Origin: Stomorhina lunata
Lineage: Eukaryota > Arthropoda > Insecta > Diptera > Rhiniidae
Assembly (NCBI GenBank): GCA_933228675.1
Contig: OW121742.1
Location: 125,651,983-125,715,982 of the forward strand
Reading direction: 5' to 3'
DNA length: 64,000 nucleotides
In this document: piece after piece, positions 50,100 to 61,685 of the stretch
How the letters are laid out: every line of letters begins with the position of its first letter
How positions within the stretch are numbered: position 1 is the first letter of the stretch
Notes under the pieces: generated by a model
What the model saw: the letters and a program-made list of their open reading frames with translations, nothing else
Database searches by the model: none
Told to the model about the DNA's origin: nothing
Program-made: the position numbers and the translations under genes

Positions 50100-52270
50100 G
50101 TATAAGCTTATTATAAAGTGCTATAATTTATTATAATCGCATTGTTTTTATTCCATTATTCCATTATTATGTACAATAATGAAATATAATTGCAAATTAA
50201 CGAGTTTAATTTTTTAAAATTTCATTATAAAGTGCTTTAAGGTTATTATAATATTATAAAAAATGTGTTATAATTTATGAAAACCACATTATATTGAGCT
50301 TTTTTAGTCAAATTAGCATAAGAATGTGTTATAATTTATATTAAACGAATTATGTTCCATATTGTATAATAGCCGAATAATATTGTGTTACAGTTTATTA
50401 TAACAACATTATAATATGCTATAATCGAGTTAAATACTATTATAATGTGTTGTAATTTATTATAACAATATTTTTGGTATTATAATTCTTTATTAACATG
50501 TAATATTAGTTTTTATAATAGTATTTGGATTTACTATAATTTAGTTTAATAATATTATAATGAGCAATAATCATTATAATTGCAAGAAAATGTATTATAA
50601 TTGTGTTATATAATACTATAATTTAAAATAATTGCATTAAAGTGTGCTATAATTTGTTAGTATTCCATTATTATTTGCTATAATTCATTATAATTGAACA
50701 ATAATTGAACATTTGTGTATTATAATTCTTTATAATCGCTTTAAAATTTAATATTAGTTATAAAAGTATAATGATTTACTATAATTTAGTTTAATAATAT
50801 TATAATGAGCTATAATTCATTATTATTTCATTATTAAGTGATATAAATCATTATAATTGCAAGAAAATGTATTATAATTGTATTATAAAATTGTATAATG
50901 CTAAATAATCGCTTTATAAATATAATTATAATAATTAATAATTTATTAGTATTCCATTATTATGTGCAATAATTCATTGTAATTGAACAATAATTGAGCT
51001 ATAACTCATTGTAATTGAACTATAATGTGTAATAATGACTGATAATGTGCATTTTTATGTGCTATAATTTATTAAAATGTGCTATAATTTTTTAAAATGC
51101 CATTATGATGAACTAAAATCCATTATAATAACATTGTTTATATTATAATTCATTATAATTACATTAAAATGCTATAATTCAATAAATAATGTACTATAAT
51201 TAAAAAAATCCATTATAATACCCAAAATGGTTTTATAATTCATTATAATTGTAATGAACTGAGCTATAATTTATTATAAAAGTATAATAATTTGCTGTTA
51301 ATCATTATAATTGAGTTGTATTGTGTAACGATGTTTGATGACTGTATTGTAATGTGCTATAATTTGTTATAATTACATTTAAACATGTATAATGTACTAT
51401 AATTTAAAAAAAATTCCATTATAATGCCCAAAATGGTTTTATAATTCATTATAATTGTAATAAACTGAGCTATAATTTATTATAAAAGTATAATAATTTG
51501 CTGTTAATCATTATAATTGAGTTGTAATGTGTAAAGATGTTTGATGATTGTACAGTAATGTGCTATAATTTATTACAATTTCATTGTTTTGAGTTATAAT
51601 TCGTTATAATTACAATATAATGCGTATAATTATTATAAACATTATAGTTTATAATTCTATATAATCTCATTTAAAACTGCTATAATTTATTATAGTAGCA
51701 TTATAATGTGATATAATTCATTACAATTAAGCTATAAAGTATTATAATTACATCTTGAAGTGTTATTATACTTACATCGTTAAGTACAATAAAGTATTCC
51801 TATAACATTTAATGTATTATAAAGTGCTATAATTACATTATGATAGTCAAATTATAATACTAGATAATAAGATATGTGATGGAAAACGATCGTTTTCAAA
51901 ACGAACGATTTGTGATATATCTTTGAGAAAATTTGTGGTTACTTCGCCGAAAAAATGAAAATTTAGGCTTTAATCCTTTTGACTAATATCTTATCTTGCA
52001 TTTGGTTTGAATTTTTTGTGGAAAATAGGGAAAAAGAAATCTGAAATCGATCGATTTGAAAACGATTGATTTTCATCACATATTAGAATGTATTATAATT
52101 GTATGATAATGTATTATAAAGTTATAATTTCGTCATAAAGTGTTATAATCTCATTTTAATTGGTTATAAAGCATTATACATAGTTCAACTAAATTAAGAT
52201 ACAACGTACTATAACCTTATTATATTGTGCTATAAAATATTAATATCATAATATAACATGTAGAACATTA
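50100..52270 (+). repeat. Satellite-like family C array 2
   Basis: TTATAAT-based words with more A/T and less GC joining than array 1 (CTATAATTTATTATAA, CATTATAATTGCA). Segments repeat internally; for example GGTTTTATAATTCATTATAA occurs at about 51230 and 51431, some 201 bp apart. It contains a MITE at 51872-52083. Confidence 0.85.
51872..52083. mobile_element. 212-bp MITE inside family C array
   Basis: The left end ATATGTGATGGAAAACGATC, then GTTTTCAAAACGA, pairs with the right end, which inverted reads ATATGTGATGAAAATCAATC, then GTTTTCAAATCGA. Arms of about 33 bp differ at four or five positions. The interior is non-satellite, non-coding sequence, and the array resumes on both sides. Confidence 0.75.
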
Positions 52271-53349
52271 TAGGACCTTTCTTAATAAGAATTTCTCTAT
52301 AAAGACAACACTCGTATCTTGTATTTACTACTTCTCTAACCTCTTACTCTAGATTTTTCTTCAACTCAAGATTCTTGTTCAATTAACTTTTATGTTTTCC
52401 GGAAAATTATTCTAATATTTTGTGATTTTTATTGTCTTAACATACTTTTTGTGCTACAATTAAACCATCGTTGCCATATCCATTGCCATTGTCATAAAGA
52501 AGTTAACACAAATATTCTCTAATTTCTTTGGTCTTTTTTTTCTTGTTTTTGTTGTCTTCTTTTAGCTTGTTTCTGGGCAATAACGAATTCTAATAAATTT
52601 CCTGGTAAATGGTTAAAGACAAAAAAAAAAAGCAAAACACTCTATCCAAAATTAACAAAATGTTAAAAGATTTGCTATTTACTGGCAATAAACTTACAAA
52701 TAGAGTTGTTTTAGCAGAAATTGCCATTTCTTTAGTAATTGTAAGTTGTGCATAATATTTTGAGTCAAATCTAAAGAAAAACTGGGTCAATTAAAGGTTT
52801 CTTGAAAATCTCTTGATTTGTTTTGGTATCTATTGAACTAGAAATTTCCTAGGAATATCGAAACTACAACAAAAGTATTATGTGGAAGAAATGAAATAAA
52901 AGAGATATCAATGATACCAATCCTGGAAAATACTTAAGCAAATTCTAGGTAAAATATTAAAATAACCAGAATCATGCTAAACTAAATCCTTTGGAAAAAC
53001 GATTTTTTTCTTGTTGTTTTTGTTAAAATAAAAATAAATGATTTTTTTTCTCGAACAATGACAGAGGGAATATTCTGGCAACAGCTGTTAGATGTTAGGT
53101 TCAGTTTAATTGTGTGTATGTATGTGTGTGTCGGTGTGTTAGTGTTACCTTTGGAAACAATAAAAACAGGAGCATAACAAAAAATAACAACAATTTAAGT
53201 CATAACAATAGAAAGTTGTTGTTGTTTTTGTTAGGGCAAGGTATATTGAAATTTCTGTTTTTTGTTGTTCCTGTTTGATCTTTTGAGATAATAAAGGTTA
53301 GAAGGAAAACAACGAACACTTGAAACTCATTTAACGTGTTTAAAGAAAA
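52271..53349. other. Unannotated interval
   Basis: Unique AT-rich sequence with no supported gene. Confidence 0.3.
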
Positions 53350-53780
53350 ACGGTAAGATTATAATACTATTATACAGAGTTACAATGCTTTATAATTTCA
53401 TTCTAATGAGTTATAATGAATTATAATTTCATTCTAATGACTTATAATAACTTTGTAATAATGCTATATTGTGTTAAAATGCCATTATTGTTGTAATAAT
53501 GTATTATAATGAGTTATAATATGTTAAAAAATATTGTAATACTATTATAATAAGTTATAATGTATTATAATCTTAAAATAATGAATTTTTGTTTATTTTA
53601 ATTCTGTTGTAATGCGCTATAATTTTTTATAATCACATTATAATAAAATATAATGAATTGTAACGTATTATAATCGACTTATAACTAGTTATAATGAATC
53701 ATTATCCCATATTAATGTGTTATAATGCATTATAATATTATTATAATAAGTTATTAAGCATTCTAATATATTATAATCAA
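53350..53780 (+). repeat. Family C array 3
   Basis: TTATAATGAATTATAAT-type words that pass directly into family A at about 53780 without spacer. Confidence 0.85.
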
Positions 53781-54895
53781 AAATTTATCGATAGAAAATT
53801 TTTTTATCAAAATTTTTCTATATAAAATTCACATTAATGTGATAGAAAAATTTTTTATGAAAAAAATTTTTTATAGAATGTTTTTATAAATATTTTTCTA
53901 TAGAAAATTTTTCCATAGAAAATTTTTGTATCAAAATTTTTTATCAAAATTTTCTAAAAAAAATTTTTTTATCAAAAATTTTTCTATAGAAATTTTTTTT
54001 ATTGAAAAATTTTTTATCAAAAATTTTTCGATAAAAATTTTTTTTATCAAAATTTTTCTATAAAAAATTTTTTCATCAAAAATTTTTCCGCAGAATTATT
54101 TTTTATCAAAAACTTTTCTATACAAAATTTCTTTATCAAAAAATTTTTTATGAAAATTTTTTTATCAAAAATTTTTCTAAAACAAATTTTTTATTAAAAA
54201 TGTTTCTAATTTTTTTTTATCAAAAATTTTTCCATAGAAAATTTTTTAATTACAAATTTTTTTATTGAAAATTTTGTATCAAAATTTTTCTATAGGAATT
54301 TTTTTTTATCAAAAATTTTTCTATAGAAAATTTTTTTTATCAAAATTTTTCTGTAGAAAATTTTTTTTATTAAAAATTTTTCTATAGAAATTTTTTTATT
54401 AAAAATTTTTCTATAGAAAGTTTTTTTTTATCAAAAATTTTTCTAAAACAAATTTTTTATTATAAATGTTTCTAATTTTTTTTTATCAAAAATTTTTCCA
54501 TAGAAAATTTTTTAATTACAAATTTTTTTATTGAAAATTTTGTATCAAAATTTTTCTATAGGAATTTTTTTTTATCAAAAATTTTTCTATAGAAATTTTT
54601 TTTTATCAAAATTTTTCTGTAGAAAATTTTTTTTATTAAAAATTTTTCTATAGACATTTTTTTATTAAAAATTTTTCTATAGAAAGTTTTTTTATTTTAT
54701 TTTTCTATAGAAAATTTTTTAATTACAAATTTTTTTATTAAAAATTTTTTCATAGAAAATTTTTTATCAAAAATTTTTCTATTGAACATTTTTTATCAAA
54801 AATGTTTCTATAAAAACCTTTTTATCAAAAATTTTTCTATAGAAAATATTTTTATCAAAAATTTTTCAATAGAAAATTTTTAAAAAGTTTTACAG
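53780..54895 (+). repeat. Satellite-like family A block 4
   Basis: 30-bp family in the forward orientation. A 266-bp tandem duplication is visible (AAAACAAATTTTTTATTA at 54179; the same with one change at 54445). Confidence 0.9.
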
Positions 54896-55200
54896 TTTTG
54901 CACTAAGAATCCCAATTTATTACAATTATTTATTATTGTAATAAATAGTTTTTTGATAAAGCCAAAAAATGTTGGTGGGGAAACCTTTCCTCGACGCGTT
55001 TCGATGGTTGGTTAGACCATCTCATCAGGAGGATTATCCCTAATTCTAGACAGAGCGAAAACCTCACATTATGTATAATTTGAGGGACTGAATAAATACG
55101 AATTATTATTATTGTGTCCAACAAATATCAACATAAAGCGCAGATTATCATCCGAACAGAAACACACGAACATTTTTCAGTTTTATCATTTCTTTATTTC
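54896..55200 (-). mobile_element. Unique island, probable Penelope-like/retrozyme fragment
   Basis: Non-satellite sequence between two family A blocks, carrying the hammerhead at 54989-55032. Penelope-like elements carry such ribozymes in their terminal repeats and retrozymes in their LTRs; assignment to either is inference, since no reverse transcriptase is seen here. Confidence 0.4.
54989..55032 (-). ncRNA. Type I hammerhead ribozyme
   Basis: Minus strand, 5' to 3': stem I CCTC (55032-55029); CTGATGA core (55028-55022); stem II GATGGT (55021-55016) and ACCATC (55008-55003) with 7-nt loop; GAA (55002-55000) then A15.1; minimal stem III AC (54999-54998) and GT (54995-54994) closing a 2-nt GC loop; C17 at 54993; stem I GAGG (54992-54989). 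Every invariant core position of the natural motif is present and both main stems pair perfectly. Predicted self-cleavage is after 54993. The very short stem III is typical of retroelement hammerheads, which may act as dimers. Confidence 0.85.
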
Positions 55201-55570
55201 CCAGAAAATTTTTTTATCAAAATTGTTTGTATAGAAAATTTTTTACTAAAAATTTGTATATAGAAAATTTGTTTACCAAACATTTTTCTAAAGAAAATTT
55301 TTTATCAAAAATTTCTCTACAGAAAATTTTTTTATCAAGAATTTTTCTATAGAAAATATTTTTATTAAAAATTTTTCTACGGAAAATTTTTTCTATAGAA
55401 AATTTTTGATAAAAAATTTTTCAGTAGAAAATTTTTTTATCAAAAATTTTTCAGTATAAAATTTTTTTATCAAAAATTTTTATGTAGAAAATTTTTTTAT
55501 AAAAATTTTTTCTATAAAATCAAAAATTTTTCTATATAAAATTTTGATATCAAAAAATGTTTATCAGAAA
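55200..55570 (+). repeat. Satellite-like family A block 5
   Basis: 30-bp family resumes in the same orientation as block 4, so the island at 54896-55200 looks like an insertion into one array. Confidence 0.85.
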
Positions 55571-57540
55571 TTTTTATTAATCGCTTATGAATAAGTGGTA
55601 TAGAATTTAGACCACTTGTTTGAGTTAGCCTGTTACTCAAAGTCTTAGGTGTACATCTTTCTATAGAGCCTACATATTTAGTATCATTGACAACTGTTTT
55701 GTCGGTAACATTTGTGTGCTTGAGTATGAGTTTCCAAATGCGTACGTGTGCGTATCTAAATGTATTTGTAGTAACCATGGTAATGGCATTTACAACCTTA
55801 AATAAAGAAACTCATCTTTTGTTGTTTTTTTTTTTGTGTTTGCTTTGAGATATTCAATAGTAGTATGAGGTTTTTGTTTTACACATTCAATAACCTAGAA
55901 CTCTCTGACAGCCGTATACTAACTCCCTTCCTGGCACAACAGCTTAACTCAATTTATTATAGAGTTTTGAAAACATACAACAAGGATAAGACGGGGGAAA
56001 AGGAAGATCCTTACAATGCGTATGGATGTTCGAACAAAACAGTTAAACAAAAGACACTATTTTGTACATATGGTTGAGTAGGGAAAAACGTGCTTGGCAT
56101 ACTCCATGGCGGCTTAATTTCATTATTTTTACTGTTTTGTTACTTTTGTTGTTTTTTTTTTCCTTTTGCCTATTTTTGCCAATCTCTTGTGGCAAACATA
56201 ACCAAATCTTCAATAAACATTTAACTTTTGGATTTAAACTGAGTGGAGTAGCAGCATTATTGTGTGTATGTAACTGAACATTTATTACATTTCCTATCAC
56301 CATCATCATCATCTTCGTCGTCCTCATCAACATCATAATCATCTAGCATCGCTGTCTTAATCATGTCAATTCATAGAAATTTAACCTTTATTCATGTTTA
56401 TTTTCTTTTCTCTCTCGAAAACCCCCTTCCCCTACTTCTAGGCTATGAGTCCCGAAAAAAAAGTTTTATTTCCAACAAATGTCATTATGATAAAATTTCA
56501 TTATTTTACGCAGCAGATGCGTAAAAAGAATAATAATTTCTAATTTCGCCTAAATAAACATGAATGTTTTATATTTCTTGCCACTTCCACTTTGTCTTTG
56601 GCAAGACATTAAATTACGTTAATGTTTAGGATTCTTTCCAAGAATTGGGGAATGTTAGGCAGGAATATAAATGTCAGAAGACAGGAATTAATGTTTTCAT
56701 TCCTTAGGTGTTATTAAGTAATAAATATTAATGTAGAATATCATGACGTGATAAAAATTTGCTCAAAGCTAATGAAAATTTGAGATAATTTTCATTTAAC
56801 TCTTAAACAAACATTTCCCGAAAGCAGCGAAGGGCATAATTTCAGTTCTCCCATCACCCGTGGTAAAAGTAGTTGTTTAGCCTTTAAGGCCCTTCACTGC
56901 AAGTTGCCACCTTTTTCATTTTATCAAAAACAATGAACGTGAGTTTTACAAACTTTTTCTTATTGAAAATGTCACTTAAATTTACTTAAGCTTTTTGTAG
57001 ATTTAATTATGTCATTTACTATTTATTTCTTTTTATTTTATATCCCTTTTTCGTTTACTTTGTAAATTATGTCCATTTAATTTCATTTGCTCGTTTTTTT
57101 TTTGCTTTCTTCATTCTCTGTTAATAAAAAACTGCAATATTTAGTTGTAGTAGAAATTTGTCTCTGGTTTTTTGAAAATTATTTAATCATGGCACGTCTT
57201 TAAAAGGCAACACATTGCCTATGTGTAGACTGGCTGCCCTCATATATTCTACCATGACGTATTACTGTCAGTAATTTCAAATGACTGAATAACTGATGAA
57301 TGACATCTTTTTGTTTTCGTTTTTTTTTTCTTTGGTTTCATTAAATGAAAAACTAAAGAGAAAAGAAAATTTATGTTAAAAAAAATACTGAATTTTTTAA
57401 CATAATTTTTTTGAAATTACTTTATGCTGCCTTTAAAGTATATTATGTCTTTGTAAATAATTTACATATAAAAGAAAAATATACTGACTGCATAGAGCGG
57501 GAAAAGTGAGGTCTAAAACGAACTCTAAGGAATAGTACGG
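55571..57540. other. Mostly unannotated; coding-like patch at 55590-55780 (-)
   Basis: A minus-strand frame reads RIWKLILKHTNVTDKTVVND, TKYVGSIERCTPKTLSNRLT with ordinary protein-like composition, but I do not recognise it and it runs into satellite at its C-terminal end. A plus frame at 55865-56077 is also unrecognised. The rest is AT-rich unique sequence. Confidence 0.25.
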
Positions 57541-60340
57541 TTCGTTATAAAAAAATTATAATGAGATTTTAAAATATTATAAGACTTTATATTGGGATTA
57601 AAAGGCTTTATAATGTATTATAAAATATTTAAATGGAATTATAATAAATTATAGCAAGACAAAAGGAGATTATAACACATTATATCTAAATTAAAAGAAT
57701 TATAGCACGATATAATACATTTAAATCATATTGTAAAAAATTATAGCATCGTATAATGCAAATATAACACGTTATAATGGGTTTATAATAAATCATGGCA
57801 TGATAAAATGCTATTGAAACACATTATAATGGAATTGTAATAAATTATAGCATGTTATAATGCGATTATAATAAATTATGGCATATTATAATGCGATTAA
57901 AACACATTATAATAAAAATGTCATAAATTATAGCATGTTATAATGCGATAATAACACATTATAATGAATTCGTCATAAATTATAGCAAGTTATAAGGCGA
58001 TTATAACACATTATAATAAATAACAGCATGATATTATGCCACTATAATACATTTTAATGGAATTTAGTAAATTATAGCATGTTATTATGTGATTATAACA
58101 CATTATAATGAAGTTATGATAAATTATAGCATATTATAATGCGATTAAAACACATTATAATGAAATCGCCATTAAATGGCATGTTATAATGCAATTATAA
58201 CACATTATAATAAATTATAGCATTATATTATGAAATTATAATAAATTATAGCATATTATAATGCGATTATAATACATTATAATGAAATTGTAATAAATTA
58301 TAACATGAAATAATTCGATTATAACACATTTAATGAAGTTATAATAAGTTATAGCATATTATAATGCAATTAAAACACTTTGTAATAAATTCGTCATTAA
58401 TTATAGCATGAAAAAGTGCGATTAAAACACATAATAATAAATTATAGCATTAACTTATGTCATTATTACACATTTTAATGAAATTATAATAAATTATAGT
58501 ATGTAATAATGCATTATAATGAAATTGTAATAAACCATAGCATGAAATAATTCGATTATAACATATTAGAATTAAATTTTAGCATGTTATAATGCAATTA
58601 AAACACATTATAATGAAATCGTCATAAATTATGGCATGATATAATGCGAAAATAACACATTTTGACAAAATTATAGAGTAGATTATAGCATTATAACACA
58701 TTATAATTAAATTATAGCATGTTATAATGCGTATATAACACTTTATAATAAAATCGTCATAAATTATAGCATGTTATAAGGCGATTATAACACATTATAA
58801 TAAATTATAGCATGATATGCCATTATAACACATTTTAATGAAATTATAATAAATTATAGCATGTTATGTTTCGATTTATGACACATTATAATGAAATTGT
58901 AATAAATCATAGCGTGAAATAATTTGATTATAACACATTATATTTAAATTATAATAAATTATAGCATGTTATAACGCGATTATAACACATTATAATGAAA
59001 TCGTCATAAATTATAGCATGATATAATGCGAGTATAACACATTTTAACAAAATTTTAGAGCACTACAATGCGGATATAAATTATAAAATCGCATTATTGT
59101 GCGATTATAAAGTATTATGACGCATTATAATGCGGTTATAATATATTATAACGCAGAACAATACGATTATAATGTTTTATAACACATTAAAATGTGATTA
59201 TAATGTACTATAATGCATTATAATGCGGTTGTATTGTATTAACACATCATATAATGTAATTATAATGCGATTATAGTACATTATAATCATGTTTTAATGC
59301 GTTATAACACATTATAATCGCATTATAAAGCGTCGTAGCATATTATAATATTATAACGCGTTGTAACTTAATTATAATATGCTATGACGCTTTATAATGC
59401 GATTATAATGTGTTATAACGCATTAAAACATGATTATAACGTACTATAATGCATTACAATACCGTTGTATTGGATTATAACATTGGATTATAATGTTATT
59501 ATAATGCATTATAATGCGATTGCAATGTATTATAACGCGTTATAACTTGATTATAATGTATTATAAAGCAATTGTGATGTATTATGTGTATTATGTTATA
59601 ATCCAATACCGTTGTATTGGATTATAGCATTATATAATGTTATTATAATGCATTATAATGCGACTGTAATGTACTATAACGCATTATAATGAGAAAATAA
59701 CACATTATAACGTATTATACGCAATTTTAATGTATTATAATGCATTATTACTCTTCATAAGGCGATTATAACGTTTTATAACACATTAAAAGGTTAGTAT
59801 AATGTACTACAACGCATTAAAACGTGATTAAAATGTACTATAATGCGGTTGTTTTGTATTATAACATTAATTAATGTAATTATAACGCATTATAATTCGA
59901 TTATAATGTATTATAACTTAATTATTATGTATTATTACGCTGTTACAATGTATTATAATGCGAATATAATGTATTATAAAGCAAATATAATGTGTTAAAA
60001 AGCATAATCATGCTATTATAATGTATTCTAGCACATTATAACATGATTGTAATATACTATTAAGCATTATGTGTTAATAATGCATTAAAACGCATTAAAA
60101 TTATATTATAATGTGTTATAACGCTTTAAAATATAATTAAATCGTGTTGATAACACATTAATATAATGTATTATAACGATTATAATGTATTGCAACGCAT
60201 TATAAAACGTTTATTATGAGCTATAACGCATTTGAATGCGATTGTATTGCAATGAGTTCATAATGTTTCATAAAGAATATATTTCAAGTTTTTATAGTAC
60301 ATTATAGTATTATTAAAATTCGAATATACTTTATTATAAC
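57540..60340 (+). repeat. Satellite-like family C array 4
   Basis: 57540-59060 is organised as a roughly 52-bp unit: AAATTATAGCATGTTATAAT, GCGATTATAACACATTATAA, TGAAATCGTCAT (TAGCA landmarks at 57931 and 57983, 58075 and 58127). From 59060 it changes to a GCATTATAATGCGATTATAA style with shorter periodicity. Confidence 0.9.
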
Positions 60341-61685
60341 ATTATTCTTATTTCTTTGTTATAAATGCCACTTTATGAAATGCAACTCTGTCTTAAGTCC
60401 TATTTACTCTCACACTCTTTTCCGTTAAGCTGTTGTTTATTTTTCTTCACCCTATTTTTAGCCACTTTGATGGTGTTACCAACTTAACCTCATAATGAAT
60501 AATACCCAATTATTATTGTTGCCAGATTTTCACTTAACGGTGAGGGGGAAATACAAGTCTTAGAAGCCAATGAAAAAATCCTTTAGATGCTCCTCTACCC
60601 TGCTCTTGGCACATAGTGTAGGTACTTGGATTTTTGTTTACTTAAAAGTACTCTTTGCAGTTGTTATGGCAGTGTTATATGCCACACAAATGGGGGATTG
60701 AATACTTCATCATTCATATACATATACATATTTATATTGTATGTTATTGTATATTTATTTACTGTTCTCAGATGGCTAGAATAAAAGAAAAATAAACTGG
60801 GTCAAGTTTTGCATTAATGAAAATAATAATAAAAAAAAAATGAGTAAACGAACGAACGAACAACTGCACACGTACAGACGTCAAAAGGAAGGAATCATAT
60901 CGTATAGAAAATCATAGAATAGAATGATTGAACCTAAAGTAAGAGAAGCATTTAACTAAGAAAAAATGCCACTTACATTAAATAAATGTCTATTGTTCCA
61001 TATGTATTTATGTATGTACTTCGCCCCTTTTACGCTTCTATACCCATAAAAAGGGCAAAAACTGGCAGCATAAGATGGATGAGGGATGTTGAATGAAGGA
61101 TATCAAGCCGTTTCTTAGGAATCCTTCGATGTATATGATTTTTATGCATTATTTTCTTTATTTATTTTGCTGTTTGACGGTTTACTTTATTTTATATTCT
61201 ATTTTTTTTTCTATATAAAAATTTTTGTTGTTTATTTAAAATGGGATGTAGCTAAAGTTATTTGCCAGAGGATTATTGAAAATCCATACAAATAGTAATA
61301 GTAGTTTAGTAAGTAAATACAATATTGTTCCAGAGGATTGAAAACTGTTTGCAAAAAAATAGAAATTTCATTTTATTTCAAAATAAAAGTTTTAAATTAA
61401 TTTAGGATATAGAAAACTAGAGCATTAAGCTTAAATAAAAGGTTTTTTTTTGTTGTAGATTTAGGGATATTAAAGAGAGAATAAAGCTTTTAGAAAATTA
61501 AATAGAACGTTTTGTTGGGGGGAGATTGAGATAATGTACCTGGGTTTTTTTTTAATTCTTTTGAAGTTTTAAAAAAATGGGGCAGATTAAAGGAAAGTTT
61601 TAAACTATTTAAAGAATATTTAATGGAAGATTTGTACAGAAAGTGTTTGGTAAATTTAAAAGAAATAATATCTTGTTGTATTTAA
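60341..61685. other. Unannotated interval
   Basis: Unique AT-rich sequence between two family C arrays; no gene or element recognised. Confidence 0.3.

Noticed and set aside
57285..57310. CTGATGA as a possible second hammerhead
   Set aside because: No stem II and no GAAA follow. TCATCAG occurrences elsewhere (near 1550, 18850, 20145) likewise lack stems.
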